Positions 11,119 to 25,618 are shown, numbered from the stretch's first letter. The stretch: DNA of 64,000 nt from Bacillus paralicheniformis (GCF_001042485.2 NZ_LBMN02000009.1:1-64000); one strand, 5' to 3'. Translations and numbers: made by a program. The notes: generated by a model not told the origin, from the letters alone.

Positions 11119-11153
11119 AAAAAATCCCCATCTGAAATGATGGGGATTTATAC
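11119..11153 (-). terminator. lonB terminator
   Basis: AAATCCCCATC / GATGGGGATTT stem with a 6-nt loop, followed on the minus strand by TTTTT. It overlaps the lonB stop codon at 11148-11150. Confidence 0.88.
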
Positions 11154-12803
11154 GGATTCTCTTTTCATCTGAGCGCCGTCAGGCATTTCTGAAGGAGGGT
11201 TGACCAATGCAAGGTCCAGCACTTCCTGCAAGGTTTTGACGGGAATGATATGTACGCCTTCTATCCGCTTTAAAATCGACTGGACATTTTCGTGCGGAAT
11301 AATAACAGTTTTTGCCCCCGCATGCTTGGCCGCTTTGATTTTCGGAATCACGCCGCCGATCGGCTTTACCCGGCCGTTCAGGCTGATTTCCCCCGTCATG
11401 GCGACAGTATGGTCTATCGGAACCTTATGAATGGCGGAGAAAATGCCCGCCGCCATGGCAATTCCTGCAGATGGTCCGTCAACCGGGATACCGCCGGGGA
11501 AATTCACGTGAATATCATAATCCGAAGCTTTTACTCCCATTGTCCGCAATACAGTCATGACATTTTCGACCGACCCTTTCGCCATGCTTTTCCGTCGGAT
11601 CGATTTTGACTGGTTGCCGATATTCTCTTCTTCTGCGATGCCTGTGATATTAATCGATCCCTTATCAGCAGCCTTGTTGACTGTGACTTCAATTTCGAGC
11701 AGCGAACCGCTATTAGGGCCGTGGACGGCAAGTCCGTTGACGATGCCGACCTGCGGTTTGGAGGCGATTTTTTGTTCGTATTTCGGTGTCAGCTGGCTCG
11801 AATGGATCACCCATTCGATATCTTCAACCGTCACCTCGTCGCGCTCTTCAGTCAAAGCCATTCCGGCGGCGATTTGCATCATATTGACGACTTCGCGGCC
11901 GTTTCTCGCATACCGCGTCAACAGGTCAAGTCCTTCCTCTGCGACTTTCTTCTCAATCTTATCAGCCGCTTTTTTGGCGACCGTTTTTAATTCTTGCTTT
12001 TCAAGGTCGCGGAAGAACACTTCCAGACATCTCGACCGAATCGCTGGCGGGATTTCGTCAGGCATCCTCGTCGTCGCGCCGATCAGTCTGAAATCCGCCG
12101 GCAGCCCGTTTTGAAAAATGTCGTGGATGTGTTTGGGGATTTGCGTGTTTTCTTCACTGTAATAGGCGCTTTCCAAAAACACTTTCCGATCTTCAAGCAC
12201 CTTCAGCATTTTATTCATTTGAATCGGATGAAGCTCTCCGATTTCGTCGATGAATAATACCCCGCCGTGCGCATGCGTAACGGCTCCCTGCTTTGGCTGA
12301 GGAATTCCGGCCTGCCCCATCGCTCCGGCACCCTGATAAATCGGATCGTGGACCGATCCGATCAACGGGTCGGCGATTCCCCGCTCGTCGAAGCGGGCTG
12401 TTGTCGCGTCAAGCTCGACAAAGACGGAATGTTCCTGGAACGGTGAGCGCTTGTTCTTTTTCGCTTCTTCGAGGACAAGCCTTGCAGCTGCGGTTTTCCC
12501 TACACCTGGAGGGCCGTAAATAATGACATGCTGCGGATTTGGTCCGCAAAGGGCGGCTTTCAGCGCTTTAATGCCGTCCTCTTGGCCGACGATGTCTTTA
12601 AAAGCTGTCGGCCTTACCTTTTCTGATAACGGTTCTGATAAATGGATTGATCTCATTTTCCGGAGCTGCTCCATCTCTTTTTTGGACTCTCTGTCTATCG
12701 TAACCTTTTGGGTTCTTTGATTCTTGAGCAGATTCCAAAAATATAATCCGATGATGATCCCGAAAAATAGTTGTACAAAAAGTGCAATGCTCGTCCAGCT
12801 CAA
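11148..12803 (-). CDS. lonB: Forespore protease LonB
   Basis: This 551-residue Lon-like protease has an N-terminal membrane anchor (SIALFVQLFFGIIIGLYFW), an AAA+ module ([30 protein letters not shown]) and a Lon proteolytic domain. The catalytic serine is in VDGPSAGIAMAAG and the lysine in PKIKAAKHAG. The TTG start at 12803 follows CAGGAGGG at 8 bp and matches the family start (SWTSIALF); the longer frame from 12866 has no ribosome binding site. In B. subtilis LonB acts in the forespore, and a sigma-F-like promoter is seen here. Confidence 0.96.
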   Translation of the reverse strand: MSWTSIALFVQLFFGIIIGLYFWNLLKNQRTQKVTIDRESKKEMEQLRKMRSIHLSEPLSEKVRPTAFKDIVGQEDGIKALKAALCGPNPQHVIIYGPPGVGKTAAARLVLEEAKKNKRSPFQEHSVFVELDATTARFDERGIADPLIGSVHDPIYQGAGAMGQAGIPQPKQGAVTHAHGGVLFIDEIGELHPIQMNKMLKVLEDRKVFLESAYYSEENTQIPKHIHDIFQNGLPADFRLIGATTRMPDEIPPAIRSRCLEVFFRDLEKQELKTVAKKAADKIEKKVAEEGLDLLTRYARNGREVVNMMQIAAGMALTEERDEVTVEDIEWVIHSSQLTPKYEQKIASKPQVGIVNGLAVHGPNSGSLLEIEVTVNKAADKGSINITGIAEEENIGNQSKSIRRKSMAKGSVENVMTVLRTMGVKASDYDIHVNFPGGIPVDGPSAGIAMAAGIFSAIHKVPIDHTVAMTGEISLNGRVKPIGGVIPKIKAAKHAGAKTVIIPHENVQSILKRIEGVHIIPVKTLQEVLDLALVNPPSEMPDGAQMKRESV

Positions 12804-12849
12804 CTGATGGTCCCTCCTGAAATGGTTTCGTATCTTTAAGTATGTCAGA

Positions 12850-12879
12850 TAGTATTTCCTGATCACGGAGGGAATAAAC
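12850..12879 (-). promoter_or_regulatory. sigma-F-type promoter for lonB
   Basis: GTTTA (12875-12879), 15 bp, GGAAATACTA (12850-12859) on the minus strand. The -10 fits GGNNANANTR exactly and the -35 misses GYATA by one base. lonB belongs to the sigma-F regulon in B. subtilis. Confidence 0.72.
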
Positions 12880-12950
12880 GTACAGAAAGGGATAATTTTG
12901 CTTTTCGAACCGTCACTTTTTTCTGTATGGCGACGGTTTCCAAATGCAAA

Positions 12951-12980
12951 AAAAGAACCTCCTTTGGCTAGGAGGTTCTC
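12951..12980 (-). terminator. clpX terminator
   Basis: AGAACCTCCT / AGGAGGTTCT perfect 10-bp stem (12954-12963 with 12970-12979), followed on the minus strand by TTTTTTTG. Confidence 0.9.
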
Positions 12981-12984
12981 TGCA

Positions 12985-14250
12985 TTATGCTGAAGTTTTT
13001 TTGTCTTTATTGACGACCGTGCCGTCTTTCATAATGAGACGCGGCGGTTCGCCGTCAGTGACGGTTTTGCCTGTAATCACGCATTTTTCAATATCCTCGC
13101 GTGACGGCAGATCGAACATCACGTCGAGCATGATTCCTTCGATAATGGAACGAAGTCCGCGTGCTCCTGTTTTACGTTCAATTGCTTTTTTAGCGATTTC
13201 TGTGAGCGCTTCGTCTTCAAATACAAGCTCCACATCATCCAGCTCAAGCATTTTTCTATATTGTTTAACAAGTGCGTTTTTCGGTTTTGTTAAAATTTCA
13301 ACCAGCGCTTTTTCATCGAGTGGTTCAAGGCTTGCGATGATCGGGAGACGGCCGATGAATTCAGGGATCAGACCGAAGCGAAGCAAGTCTTCCGGAAGCA
13401 CTTTGGAAAGAAGCGCTTCTTTTTCAAGATCTTCATGCTTGTTGTCAGAGCCGAAGCCGATGACCTTTTGACCGAGACGGCGCTTGATGATTTGCTCGAT
13501 TCCGTCAAAAGCTCCGCCGCAAATGAACAGGATGTTCGTTGTGTCAATCTGGATGAACTCTTGATGAGGATGCTTTCTTCCGCCTTGTGGAGGAACGCTT
13601 GCAACCGTACCTTCAAGAATTTTAAGCAGAGCCTGCTGAACGCCTTCACCTGATACATCGCGTGTAATTGAAGGGTTCTCGGACTTTCTGGCCACTTTAT
13701 CGATTTCATCGATGTAGATAATGCCTTTTTCCGCTTTTTCAACATCGTAGTCAGCAGCCTGAATCAGCTTAAGCAAAATGTTCTCCACATCTTCACCAAC
13801 ATAGCCTGCTTCAGTAAGCGAAGTGGCATCTGCAATGGCAAACGGCACATTCAGGATGCGGGCTAGTGTTTGAGCAAGAAGCGTTTTTCCGCTTCCAGTC
13901 GGTCCGATCATGGAAATATTACTTTTTGACAGCTCGACATCATCGACTTTGCTGTTCGAATTGATCCGCTTGTAATGATTGTAGACGGCCACGGCAAGGG
14001 ATTTTTTTGCCTGGTCCTGGCCGATGACGTATTCATCAAGAATCTCGCGGATTTCCTTTGGTTTTGGGACATCTTTGAACTCCACTTCTTCTTCAGAGCC
14101 GAGTTCCTCTTCTACAATTTCAGTGCAAAGTTCGATGCACTCGTCACATATATATACGCCTGGTCCGGCGACAAGCTTGCGTACCTGATCTTGTGTTTTT
14201 CCGCAAAACGAGCATTTTAATTGTCCTTTTTCCTCGTTGAATTTAAACAT
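12985..14250 (-). CDS. clpX: ATP-dependent unfoldase ClpX
   Basis: This 421-residue AAA+ protein delivers substrates to ClpP. The N-terminal zinc-binding domain uses Cys13, Cys16, Cys35 and Cys38. Walker A is GPTGSGKT, the pore loop is GYVG, Walker B is IIYIDEIDK, and the ClpP-docking IGF loop appears as KVIGFGSD. The length is normal for the family. It is flanked by lonB downstream and tig upstream, each with its own terminator, so it is probably monocistronic. Confidence 0.98.
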   Translation of the reverse strand: MFKFNEEKGQLKCSFCGKTQDQVRKLVAGPGVYICDECIELCTEIVEEELGSEEEVEFKDVPKPKEIREILDEYVIGQDQAKKSLAVAVYNHYKRINSNSKVDDVELSKSNISMIGPTGSGKTLLAQTLARILNVPFAIADATSLTEAGYVGEDVENILLKLIQAADYDVEKAEKGIIYIDEIDKVARKSENPSITRDVSGEGVQQALLKILEGTVASVPPQGGRKHPHQEFIQIDTTNILFICGGAFDGIEQIIKRRLGQKVIGFGSDNKHEDLEKEALLSKVLPEDLLRFGLIPEFIGRLPIIASLEPLDEKALVEILTKPKNALVKQYRKMLELDDVELVFEDEALTEIAKKAIERKTGARGLRSIIEGIMLDVMFDLPSREDIEKCVITGKTVTDGEPPRLIMKDGTVVNKDKKTSA

Positions 14251-14459
14251 TCTTTCACCCCTTATATCCTTGTCATTCCTGTTTCTTCGTTAAAAGAAAC
14301 ATCGCTTGAAAACATTCGTTCCATTATGTATTGCATTTTACCACACTTTCCAAAAAGGCGATAACGTTGTGTTTGCCGTTCGGCATATTCAATATGTATG
14401 TTGATCAAAACGACATTATCTATCCTTTCCCAAAGAAAAGGTGATAAGTCAAAATTGTA

Positions 14460-14497
14460 TAAAACAAGGCACGAAACATTCGCGCCCTGTTTTATAT
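14460..14497 (-). terminator. tig terminator
   Basis: Long imperfect stem AAAACAGGGCGCGAA / TTCGTGCCTTGTTTT, with two mismatches that can pair as G-U and loop TGT, immediately after tig. Confidence 0.8.
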
Positions 14498-14518
14498 AAA
14501 GTATGATTATGAAACATA

Positions 14519-15793
14519 TTAACGGTTTTCTACAAGAAAATCAATTGCTTTGCGAACTTTTAAGTCCTCTTTCATTCCTTCTGTAGAACCGATTGCTTGT
14601 TTGATGTTTTCAACAGGCATGTTGTACGCTTCAGCCATTTTAGAAAGCTCTTCTTCGACTTCTTCGTCAGTGACTTGAAGGTTTTCAGCTTTGGCGATCG
14701 CTTCCAGTGTCAGGTTGGATTTCACGCGTTTTTCAGCATCCTCTTTCATTTGCTCTTTCAGCGCGTTTTCATCCTGTCCTGAGAATTGGAAGTAAAGCTC
14801 AAGGTTCATGCCTTGCATTTGCAGACGCTGTTCGAATTCTTTCATCATGCGGTCAAGCTCTGTGTCGATCATCGCTTGAGGAATGTCAGCTTCAGCGTTT
14901 TCAGCTGCTTTTACGACAAGCTCTTCGCGAAGTTTAGCGTCCGCTTCGTTTTCTTTTGCTTCCTCGAGACGTTTTTTCGTTTTTTCAGTCAGCTCGGCAA
15001 GCGTTTCAACTTCCTCATCGACATCTTTCGCAAACTCGTCATTAAGCTCAGGAAGCTCCTTCGCTTTGATTTCGTGGATTTTCACTTTGAATACGGCAGG
15101 TTTGCCCGCAAGCTCTTCCGCATGGTATTCCTCAGGGAATGTTACTTCTACGTCTTTTTCAGCACCGGCTTCAAGTCCGACAAGCTGATCTTCAAAACCT
15201 GGAATGAAAGAGCCTGAACCGACTTCAAGGGAATAGTTTTCCGCTTTTCCGCCTTCGAACGCTTCGCCGTCTACGAATCCTTCGAAGTCAAGAACAACAG
15301 TGTCCCCTTCTTCCACTTTGCCGTCTTCTTTTACAACGAGTTCAGCCTGGCGCTCTTGAAGAGACTTCAGTTCATTTTGAACGTCTTCATCCGTTACGGC
15401 AGTATCGTCTTTTTCAATGCCAAGGCCTTTGTATTCGCCAAGTTTCACTTCAGGCTTAACCGTTACCTTCGCAGTGAAGATCAGGTTTTCGCCTTTTTCG
15501 ATTTTTTCCACATCGATTTCCGGGCGATCAACAGGCTCAATGCCCGCTTCCTCTACCGCTTTCGGATACTCGACAGGAAGCAGGATGTCCAGCGCATCCT
15601 GATAAAGCGCCTCAACACCAAAACGCTGTTCAAACAAACCGCGCGGTACTTTCCCTTTGCGGAATCCAGGAATGGATACTTGCTTTACGACTTTTTTAAA
15701 TGCATCATCAAGGGCTTTATTAAAGGTATCGGCATCTACCTCAACCGTTAAAACGCCTTCGTTTCCTTCTTGCTTTTCCCATTTTACTGACAT
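14519..15793 (-). CDS. tig: Trigger factor
   Basis: This 424-residue ribosome-associated chaperone and peptidyl-prolyl isomerase is the first to meet nascent chains. The ribosome-docking signature [17 protein letters not shown] lies near residue 45. The FKBP-type domain ([20 protein letters not shown]) lies around residues 160-245. The acidic C-terminal helical arms follow, ending FLVENR. A promoter lies about 200 bp upstream, next to the end of ysoA, leaving a long leader with no other gene. Confidence 0.98.
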   Translation of the reverse strand: MSVKWEKQEGNEGVLTVEVDADTFNKALDDAFKKVVKQVSIPGFRKGKVPRGLFEQRFGVEALYQDALDILLPVEYPKAVEEAGIEPVDRPEIDVEKIEKGENLIFTAKVTVKPEVKLGEYKGLGIEKDDTAVTDEDVQNELKSLQERQAELVVKEDGKVEEGDTVVLDFEGFVDGEAFEGGKAENYSLEVGSGSFIPGFEDQLVGLEAGAEKDVEVTFPEEYHAEELAGKPAVFKVKIHEIKAKELPELNDEFAKDVDEEVETLAELTEKTKKRLEEAKENEADAKLREELVVKAAENAEADIPQAMIDTELDRMMKEFEQRLQMQGMNLELYFQFSGQDENALKEQMKEDAEKRVKSNLTLEAIAKAENLQVTDEEVEEELSKMAEAYNMPVENIKQAIGSTEGMKEDLKVRKAIDFLVENR

Positions 15794-15988
15794 GTGTTTC
15801 CCTCCAAAATCTATTCAGGTTGTGTCGGTTTTCCATTTTAAAACAAACAAACGGCTACGTCCATCGCAAGCTGCCGACTGTGTGCAGCTCATGTGTTTCT
15901 GACAGCCATCATTATGTATACAAAGATAAATAATGAACTTTAAGCGGCAAACGGATCAACTTCCGTTTTTCACAAATGCAACCACTAT

Positions 15989-16016
15989 ATTATAACACAA
16001 TGCCCGCTGCTTTCAA
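15989..16016 (-). promoter_or_regulatory. sigma-A promoter for tig
   Basis: TTGAAA (16011-16016), 16 bp, TATAAT (15989-15994) on the minus strand. The start of transcription would leave a leader of about 190 nt before tig. Confidence 0.72.
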
Positions 16017-16019
16017 CAT

Positions 16020-17027
16020 TTACAAATAAGAAATTTCTTCTATGTCTTTGATGAGCGCGCAGGCCTCGTCAAGCTGTCTGTCATTGAATTCATAGAGAAT
16101 ATGAAGCTCCTCTTTATCGATGTCGATCCCGTGCATTTCGTATCCGACTTTATGCAGCGCAGCAGCCCAGAGCTCGCGGTTTGAGCATTTCGGCTGAAAC
16201 GGATAGAGGACGTAAATATGCCTTCTCCACAGCTCTTCGACCGCTTGGTACAGCGTGGGATTTTCATTCCCCAGCGTGTCATCCAGCACGCTCAGAACAT
16301 GCTTTAATATCGGCATATCATCCGGTTTGACTGTCTCTGTCGGATTAATTGTCATCGAATCGCCAAATTTTGCGACAAGTGTCGGCTTTTCATGGTCTGA
16401 CTCGGCCAAAAGCTGGAGAATCATCGTTTTTACGACAGGATGCGCGCTCGGATTTTGCAAAATTGTTTTCAACAAGCCGATATAGCTTGTCAGATTGCGG
16501 TCCTTCAGTCCGTGAAGAAGTTTAACCTGCTCTTCCGTGTCATTCAAAAGCCTTTCCTGATCAACCTCCTCCGTCTCGGGAAGGTCTTCGGTGATATCCT
16601 CAGGTCCGGGGTCTTCCGTCATCTTGCGGCTGAAATCAAGCAGTTTATAAAACTGTTCCGCGCTTTCAGGAGGCAGCTTATTTTCTTCGAGTACAGCTTC
16701 AATCGTTTCTTTTACTTTTTCGTATTGTCTGAGCTGGATTAAAATCGTCATATAGACTTGTAAAACGGTAAAATAATGGCCGTGGCCTTCTTTCAGCATT
16801 TTTTCACAGATGCCTTTCGCTTCTTCAAGCTCGCCGATTTCCAGCAGGCAGATGGCCATTCCCAGATAAATATCCGATTCCTCGTCATCATAGCGCTTCG
16901 CTTCAGAAAACAGCCTGAGCGCTTCATGGTAATTCTTTTCTTTAAGCGCGGCCATCCCTTTGTGCACTAAACGCTCCTTAACGTTCGGGAACGGGATGAT
17001 CTTCGAGTTTTTCTTGTCATGCTTCAT
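16020..17027 (-). CDS. ysoA: TPR-repeat protein YsoA
   Basis: This is a 335-residue cytoplasmic protein with tetratricopeptide-like helices in the first half (ALKEKNYHEALRLFSEAKRYD and following). The second half matches the B. subtilis YsoA type but has no catalytic motif. The start at 17027 (MKHDKKNSKIIPFPN) follows AAAGGA at 6 bp; a GTG at 17048 is less likely. It lies between the leu terminator and the tig promoter. Function is unknown; TPR proteins usually mediate protein contacts. Confidence 0.88.
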   Translation of the reverse strand: MKHDKKNSKIIPFPNVKERLVHKGMAALKEKNYHEALRLFSEAKRYDDEESDIYLGMAICLLEIGELEEAKGICEKMLKEGHGHYFTVLQVYMTILIQLRQYEKVKETIEAVLEENKLPPESAEQFYKLLDFSRKMTEDPGPEDITEDLPETEEVDQERLLNDTEEQVKLLHGLKDRNLTSYIGLLKTILQNPSAHPVVKTMILQLLAESDHEKPTLVAKFGDSMTINPTETVKPDDMPILKHVLSVLDDTLGNENPTLYQAVEELWRRHIYVLYPFQPKCSNRELWAAALHKVGYEMHGIDIDKEELHILYEFNDRQLDEACALIKDIEEISYL

Positions 17028-17122
17028 TTCTAAGTTCCTTTCAGGCACTTATTTTTTAACAAGTGTAACAACCCGGCCCGCTAAACACAAGAAAGAACCG
17101 GCGGCAGTATGCTGCCTTCAGC

Positions 17123-17159
17123 AAAAAAAGCCTCCGATCTACATCGGACAGCTTTTTTA
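17123..17159 (-). terminator. ilv-leu operon terminator
   Basis: AAGCTGTCCGAT / ATCGGAGGCTT hairpin followed by a run of seven U on the minus strand. The leuD stop codon lies inside the hairpin's 5' flank. Confidence 0.9.
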
Positions 17160-17756
17160 TGCTTGCAACCAAGAACTTCTCTGTTTCTCAAATTGTTCGA
17201 TTTCTTCTTCAAGGAGCAATGTTAAAGAAATTTCATCGTAACCGTTCAGCAGCATCTCTTTCCAATGCGGATCGACCTCAAAGGCAATCTGCTGCCCGGC
17301 GTGGTCTGTTATCGTCTGTTTTTCAAGATCGACAGTCATCGGCAAAGACTGATGTTCATACTGTTCAGCAAGCTCTTTCCACGTCTCATAAGGAAGGCGG
17401 ATCGGCAGCATGCCGTTTTTGAAACAGTTTTGGTGAAAGATATCGGCAAAAGACGGCGCGATAATGATTTTAAATCCGTAGTCGTCTAGCGCCCATGGGG
17501 CGTGTTCCCTTGAAGAGCCGCAGCCGAAGTTTTCGCCGGCGATTAAAATCGAAGCGCCTTTGTATTCCGGCCGGTTCAGCTCAAAATCAGGGTTTGGATC
17601 GCCGTTATCCAAATACCTCCAGTCAAAGAAAGCAAAGCGGCCGTATCCCGTTCTTTCAATCCTCTTTAAAAATTGCTTCGGAATGATCTGGTCCGTGTCT
17701 ACGTTGATTCTGTTTAGCACCGCTGCTATTCCGGTATGGGTCTTTAATGGCTCCAT
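17157..17756 (-). CDS. leuD: 3-Isopropylmalate dehydratase small subunit LeuD
   Basis: This 199-residue swivel-domain subunit pairs with LeuC to isomerise 2-isopropylmalate to 3-isopropylmalate. The family motif GENFGCGSSREHAPWAL lies near residue 75, and TDQIIPKQFLKRI lies near residue 22. It is the last gene of the operon, 12 bp after leuC, with the terminator overlapping the stop. Confidence 0.98.
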   Translation of the reverse strand: MEPLKTHTGIAAVLNRINVDTDQIIPKQFLKRIERTGYGRFAFFDWRYLDNGDPNPDFELNRPEYKGASILIAGENFGCGSSREHAPWALDDYGFKIIIAPSFADIFHQNCFKNGMLPIRLPYETWKELAEQYEHQSLPMTVDLEKQTITDHAGQQIAFEVDPHWKEMLLNGYDEISLTLLLEEEIEQFEKQRSSWLQA

Positions 17757-17768
17757 CTTGTCACTCCT

Positions 17769-19187
17769 CTATACAGCTGTTGTCTCTTGGTAATATTTTC
17801 TGACATCGACAAAGCGTCCGTGAATCGCGGCCATCGCGGCCATCGCCGGGCTGACGAGATGCGTCCTGGCCCCTTTGCCCTGTCTGCCTTCAAAATTGCG
17901 GTTGGAAGTGGAAGCACAGCGCTCTCCTTCAGGGACAACATCGTTGTTCATGCTCAAACACATGCTGCATCCCGATTCTCTCCATTCAAAACCCGCTTCG
18001 ATGAAAATCTGGTGAAGCCCTTCATTTTCAGCTTGAATTTTGACGCTTTGCGAGCCGGGAACGACGATCGCTCTGACGCCGTCGGCGACTTTTTGGCCTT
18101 TTATCATTTCAGCAGCCTGGCGAAGATCTGTCATGCGCGAGTTGGTGCATGAACCGATAAAGACGTGCTCGATTGTAATGTCCTCGATTTTTTTATATGG
18201 TTCAAGACCCATATATTCATATGCGCGCTGCGCTTCTTTTTTATCGTCTTCCTGAGAGAAGGCCTCAGGGCCCGGAATCGCTTCATCAACCGGCAGCACC
18301 ATGCCAGGGTTGATGCCCCACGTCACCATCGGTGAAATCGCGCTTCCGTCCATCACGATCGTCCGGTCGTAGACCGCCCCCGGATCGGTTCTCAGATTCT
18401 TCCACTCTTCTACAGCTTTCTCAAACTCTTCGCCTTTTGGCGCATATTTTTTCGTTTTGACATATTCAAATGTTGTTTCATCCGGTGCAATCAATCCTGC
18501 TCTTGCCCCAGCTTCGATTGACATGTTGCACACCGTCATCCGTTCGTCCATCGACATGTTTCGGAATACTTCGCCGGTATATTCAATGACATAACCCGCA
18601 CCGAATTTAACCCCGTATTTTCCGATGACCGCCAGAATGACGTCTTTAGCCGTCACTCCTTTTTGCAGTTTGCCGTCAACGCGGATTTCCAGCGTCTTCG
18701 GTTTTTGCTGCCAAAGCGTCTGCGTTGACAAGACGTGCTCCACCTCGCTCGTTCCGATTCCGAAAGCGAGCGCACCAAACGCTCCGTGTGTAGATGTATG
18801 ACTGTCTCCGCAAACGATCGTTTTGCCCGGCAGCGTCAGCCCCAGTTCAGGCCCGATGACATGGACGATCCCCTGGTCGACGCTTGACAAGTCTGCGAGG
18901 CGGATGCCGAATTCTTCGCAATTCCGTTCGAGCGCACTGACCTGCCGTTTGGCGACATCATCTTTAATCTCAAACCGATTGACAGTCGGAATGTTGTGGT
19001 CCATTGTGGCAAACGTATTTTGAGGCCGTCTGACTTTTCTATTCTTTTGCCTTAGGCCTTCAAAGGCCTGGGGTGACGTTACCTCGTGTATCAGATGCAG
19101 ATCGATATAGAGAAGGTCAGGCTTCCCTTCACCTTTTTTAATCACGTGTTGATCCCAAATTTTTTCGATGATCGTTCGAGGCATCAT
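17769..19187 (-). CDS. leuC: 3-Isopropylmalate dehydratase large subunit LeuC
   Basis: This 472-residue aconitase-type subunit carries the [4Fe-4S] cluster. The cluster cysteines are in IGSCTNSRM and in [13 protein letters not shown]. The start at 19187 ([14 protein letters not shown]) follows AGGGAGGA at 6 bp; an upstream TTG at 19208 lies ahead of that ribosome binding site. The length equals the B. subtilis protein. It lies between leuB (33 bp gap) and leuD (12 bp gap). Confidence 0.98.
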   Translation of the reverse strand: MMPRTIIEKIWDQHVIKKGEGKPDLLYIDLHLIHEVTSPQAFEGLRQKNRKVRRPQNTFATMDHNIPTVNRFEIKDDVAKRQVSALERNCEEFGIRLADLSSVDQGIVHVIGPELGLTLPGKTIVCGDSHTSTHGAFGALAFGIGTSEVEHVLSTQTLWQQKPKTLEIRVDGKLQKGVTAKDVILAVIGKYGVKFGAGYVIEYTGEVFRNMSMDERMTVCNMSIEAGARAGLIAPDETTFEYVKTKKYAPKGEEFEKAVEEWKNLRTDPGAVYDRTIVMDGSAISPMVTWGINPGMVLPVDEAIPGPEAFSQEDDKKEAQRAYEYMGLEPYKKIEDITIEHVFIGSCTNSRMTDLRQAAEMIKGQKVADGVRAIVVPGSQSVKIQAENEGLHQIFIEAGFEWRESGCSMCLSMNNDVVPEGERCASTSNRNFEGRQGKGARTHLVSPAMAAMAAIHGRFVDVRKYYQETTAV

Positions 19188-19220
19188 CTTTCTTCCTCCC
19201 TCTACCAATATCCATTTTCC

Positions 19221-20333
19221 TTAAACGTAAGCGGTCATGATGTTTGAAATGGCATTGTCGTCTGCCAGCGCAGCTTTTACTTCCCCTGTAATCGATTGAG
19301 TCGTGGAATGTTCCGATCCTTTTGCCAGGTCCTTCGTCCGCTTACCTGCCCGGAGAACTTGATCAACTGCGTGTTCAACAGCTTTCGCTTCAGCTTCAAG
19401 ACCGAATGACGTCCTGAGCATCATAGCCGCGGACAAGATCGCCGCAAGCGGATTGGCAATGTTCTGTCCCGCGATATCAGGGGCCGAGCCGTGGACAGGT
19501 TCATATAGATGAAGTCCGGAGCTTGATAAGCTTGCCGACGGCAGCATGCCGAGCGACCCGGTCAGCATCGATGCTTCATCGCTTAAAATATCGCCGAACA
19601 TGTTTTCAGTCACGATAATGTCAAACTGTCCAGGCGCATAAATGAGCTGCATCGCTGCATTGTCGACGAGCATGTGCTCAAGCTTGACGTCAGGAAACTC
19701 TTTCGCTACTTCTTCCGCCGTCTTGCGCCATAGTTTGCTTGACTCAAGGACGTTCGCTTTATCAACAGAGGTCACTTTGCCTTTTCGTCTCTGCGCCATT
19801 TGGAAGGCCTCCCTGATGACCCTTTCCATTTCCGACTTTTTATAAAACAGCGTGTCAACGGCTTCTTCCTCGCCGTTCTGATTGACGTACTGCTCGCTAG
19901 GCTTTCCGAAATACAGGCCGCCCGTCAGCTCGCGAACGATGACAAAGTCAACACCTTCGATATATTCAGCTTTTAACGGAGAAGCCCCCGCAAGGCTTTC
20001 AAATACTTTAACAGGCCGCAGATTGGCAAAAAGATCGAGCTGCTTGCGGATGGCGAGCAGCCCTTTTTCAGGCCTCAGCTCAGAAGGATTTTGATCCCAT
20101 TTCGGCCCGCCTACTGCTCCGAGCAAAATGGCGTCCGCAGCTTTGCAAGCGGCGACAGTTTCCTCGGGAAGCGGCGCTCCCGCCTCATCAATTGCCGCTC
20201 CGCCGATCAGGCCGTATTCAAATTCGAATTCATGCTGATAATGTTCAGCAACGCTTTTCAGCACATCAACAGCCGCGTCCAATACTTCGGGACCAATTCC
20301 GTCACCGGGCAAAAGTGCGATTCGTTTTTTCAA
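19221..20333 (-). CDS. leuB: 3-Isopropylmalate dehydrogenase LeuB
   Basis: This 370-residue NAD-dependent oxidative decarboxylase makes 2-ketoisocaproate precursor. It carries the start motif [11 protein letters not shown] and the metal and substrate motifs [34 protein letters not shown]. Three in-frame TTG codons (20342, 20339, 20333) follow AAGGAG. The third ([12 protein letters not shown]) has the best spacing (10 bp) and matches the family start, so it is chosen. It is the sixth gene of the operon. Confidence 0.96.
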   Translation of the reverse strand: MKKRIALLPGDGIGPEVLDAAVDVLKSVAEHYQHEFEFEYGLIGGAAIDEAGAPLPEETVAACKAADAILLGAVGGPKWDQNPSELRPEKGLLAIRKQLDLFANLRPVKVFESLAGASPLKAEYIEGVDFVIVRELTGGLYFGKPSEQYVNQNGEEEAVDTLFYKKSEMERVIREAFQMAQRRKGKVTSVDKANVLESSKLWRKTAEEVAKEFPDVKLEHMLVDNAAMQLIYAPGQFDIIVTENMFGDILSDEASMLTGSLGMLPSASLSSSGLHLYEPVHGSAPDIAGQNIANPLAAILSAAMMLRTSFGLEAEAKAVEHAVDQVLRAGKRTKDLAKGSEHSTTQSITGEVKAALADDNAISNIMTAYV

Positions 20334-20360
20334 ATTCAACAAACTCCTTCCTTATTACTG

Positions 20361-23470
<3,110 letters not shown>

Positions 23471-23474
<4 letters not shown>

Positions 23475-25195
23475 GGTTTCACCCCCACCATTTCGTGCAG
23501 CCCTTTTCCAGGCGCAACCATTGGAAATACTTTTTCAGCTTGTGCAACCTGAACATCGATGACCACCGGTTCATTCGACGTTAGCGCCGCTTCCAGCTTT
23601 TCTTCCGCTTCTTTTTCAGATGTGATTCGGACACCTTTGATGCCGTATGCTTCAGACAGCTTGATAAAATCAGGCTGTGATGCGAACTTGGAGTGTGAAT
23701 AGCGCTCATCGTAAAAGATCTCCTGCCATTGCCGGACCATTCCGAGGCAGCGGTTGTTTAAGACCACGACTTTGATCGGAAGGTTCAGATCGCGAATGAC
23801 GGACAGCTCCTGCAGTGTCATCTGGAATCCTCCGTCGCCGAGTATCGATACAACTGTCGCATCCTTATCCGCAAGCTGTGCCCCGATTGCCGCCGGAAGT
23901 CCGAAGCCCATCGTGCCGAGCCCGCCGGAAGTGACCCACCTGTCGGCTTTTTGGAACTGATAAAATTGCGCGGCCCACATTTGATGCTGTCCGACGTCCG
24001 TCGTTAAAATAGCTTCGCCTTTTGTATAGCGGTGGATATATTCGATCAGCTTCTGCGGTTTGAATCCTTCTGCTTCATTCTCTTCATACCAGAGCGGATA
24101 TTCGTTTTTCCAGTCAGCAAGCTGCTTTTTCCATTCATCGGAATCGCTCGGTTTGCCGTTTTGCTTGATCAGCTCTGTCAGTACAAGCTTGCTGTCGCCG
24201 ACAACCGGAATGTGCGTATGAACGATTTTGCCAATTTCAGCCGGATCGATGTCAATGTGAGCGACTTTCGCATATTTTGCAAAATGCTTCAAGTTCCCTG
24301 TGACCCGATCATCGAATCTCGCACCGATGCTGATTAACAGATCGCTTTCATACAGAGCCATGTTGGCCGCATACGTTCCGTGCATTCCGGCCATCCCGAG
24401 GAAAAGCGGATGGTCGGCTGGAAATCCTCCCAAGCCTAACAGCGTATGCGCCACCGGAATTTGCTGCTGTTCGACATAATTTTTTAATTCTTCTGACGCT
24501 TTCCCGTGCAAGACGCCCGCGCCCGCTAAAATTACCGGCTTTTTCGCTGCACTGACCGCTTCCACAAGCTTTCTGATCTGCAGATAATTCGGTTCCTTCG
24601 TCGGCTGATAGCCAGGAAGGTGAATCTCATGGTCGTAGCGGAATTCTCCTTCTACAACGGCGATGTCTTTAGGAATATCGATTAAAACGGGGCCCGGTCT
24701 TCCTGTTGTTGCGATATGAAATGCTTCTTTAATAATTCTCGGCAGATCTTCTGCATGGCGAACCTGGTAGCTGTGCTTTGTAATCGGCATCGTAATTCCG
24801 ATGACATCAGCTTCTTGAAATGCGTCAGATCCGATAACCGAGGTCGCAACCTGACCGGTGAATACGACGAGAGGCAATGAATCGATCATCGCGTCGGCCA
24901 GACCCGTTACAAGGTTGGTCGCTCCCGGACCGGATGTGGCGATGACGACACCCGGTTTCCCCGAAATCCTCGCATATCCTTCGGCTGCGTGGATAGCGCC
25001 TTGTTCATGGCGCGTCAGTACATGAAACATCCCCGATCCGTAGAGTTTGTCATAAATCGACAGGACCGCACCGCCGGGATACCCGTAGATCACTTCGACA
25101 TTTTCCTTTTTTAAAGCCTCAATCAGCATTGACGCCCCTGCCATTGTTTGTGTACATTGGGCATTTTCAGCATCCAACTGTACATTCGTCCCCAT
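23471..25195 (-). CDS. ilvB: Acetolactate synthase large subunit IlvB
   Basis: This 574-residue thiamine-diphosphate enzyme makes acetolactate for valine and leucine and acetohydroxybutyrate for isoleucine. Seen are the catalytic glutamate region [15 protein letters not shown], the FAD/central domain, and the ThDP motif starting [14 protein letters not shown] and ending VVLNN. It is anabolic type, as shown by its partner ilvN. It sits about 110 bp downstream of the T-box terminator. Start ATG 25195 follows AAGGAGGAAG. Confidence 0.98.
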
Positions 25196-25299
25196 TTTTC
25201 TTCCTCCTTATCAAGTGATCATCATCACTGTTCATTCACGTGGTTTTTTTAAAAATAATTCATGTATATATGCCGCAAAGCATGTTTCCAATCTGCTTT

Positions 25300-25612
25300 T
25301 GCAGCTAAAAAAAGCCTTCCCGCCCACTGTTGACGCTGCACACCTTGCAGGCCAAAGGGGCGAAAAGGCTTTTCTTTCCGCGGTACCACCCTTGTTCGCG
25401 GCTTTCGAAAGCCGCCTTATGGATAATCGCTTATCCGGTTTAATAACGAGTGAACCTTCGTGACGTTCACCCGGCCAGCCTTACTAAACTTGGAAGTCGT
25501 TCAGGCTGACACTCAGAGGGGAGTTCACAAGCGGAGGCCGTCACCGGTTTCCAGCAATCCCGGCTCTCTGCAGGCGGCGTTTCCGCTGTTACTTATCCTC
25601 TTCAACGTTTGT
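25300..25612 (-). promoter_or_regulatory. Leucine T-box riboswitch before ilvB
   Basis: The T-box sequence AGGGTGGTACCGCG is at 25379-25392 (minus strand). Upstream is a long stem I with a GAACTCC specifier loop, so the codon is CTC (25521-25523), meaning Leu. Downstream an intrinsic terminator pairs AAAAGCCTTTTCGCCC with GGGCGGGAAGGCTTTT (about 25307-25373). Uncharged tRNA-Leu should allow read-through into ilvB-leuD. It begins right after the ilvE stop, so ilvE is outside its control. Confidence 0.93.
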
Positions 25613-25618
25613 CTTTAT

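Noticed and set aside
11557-12114. A 185-codon plus-strand frame opposite lonB
   Set aside because: It is the antisense of a well-conserved AAA+ protease gene, has no ribosome binding site, and its composition is that of a shadow frame.
12903-12938. Inverted repeat GAACCGTC / GACGGTTT as a terminator
   Set aside because: No U-run follows on either strand and the loop is long. It may be chance or a weak operator, so it is not listed.
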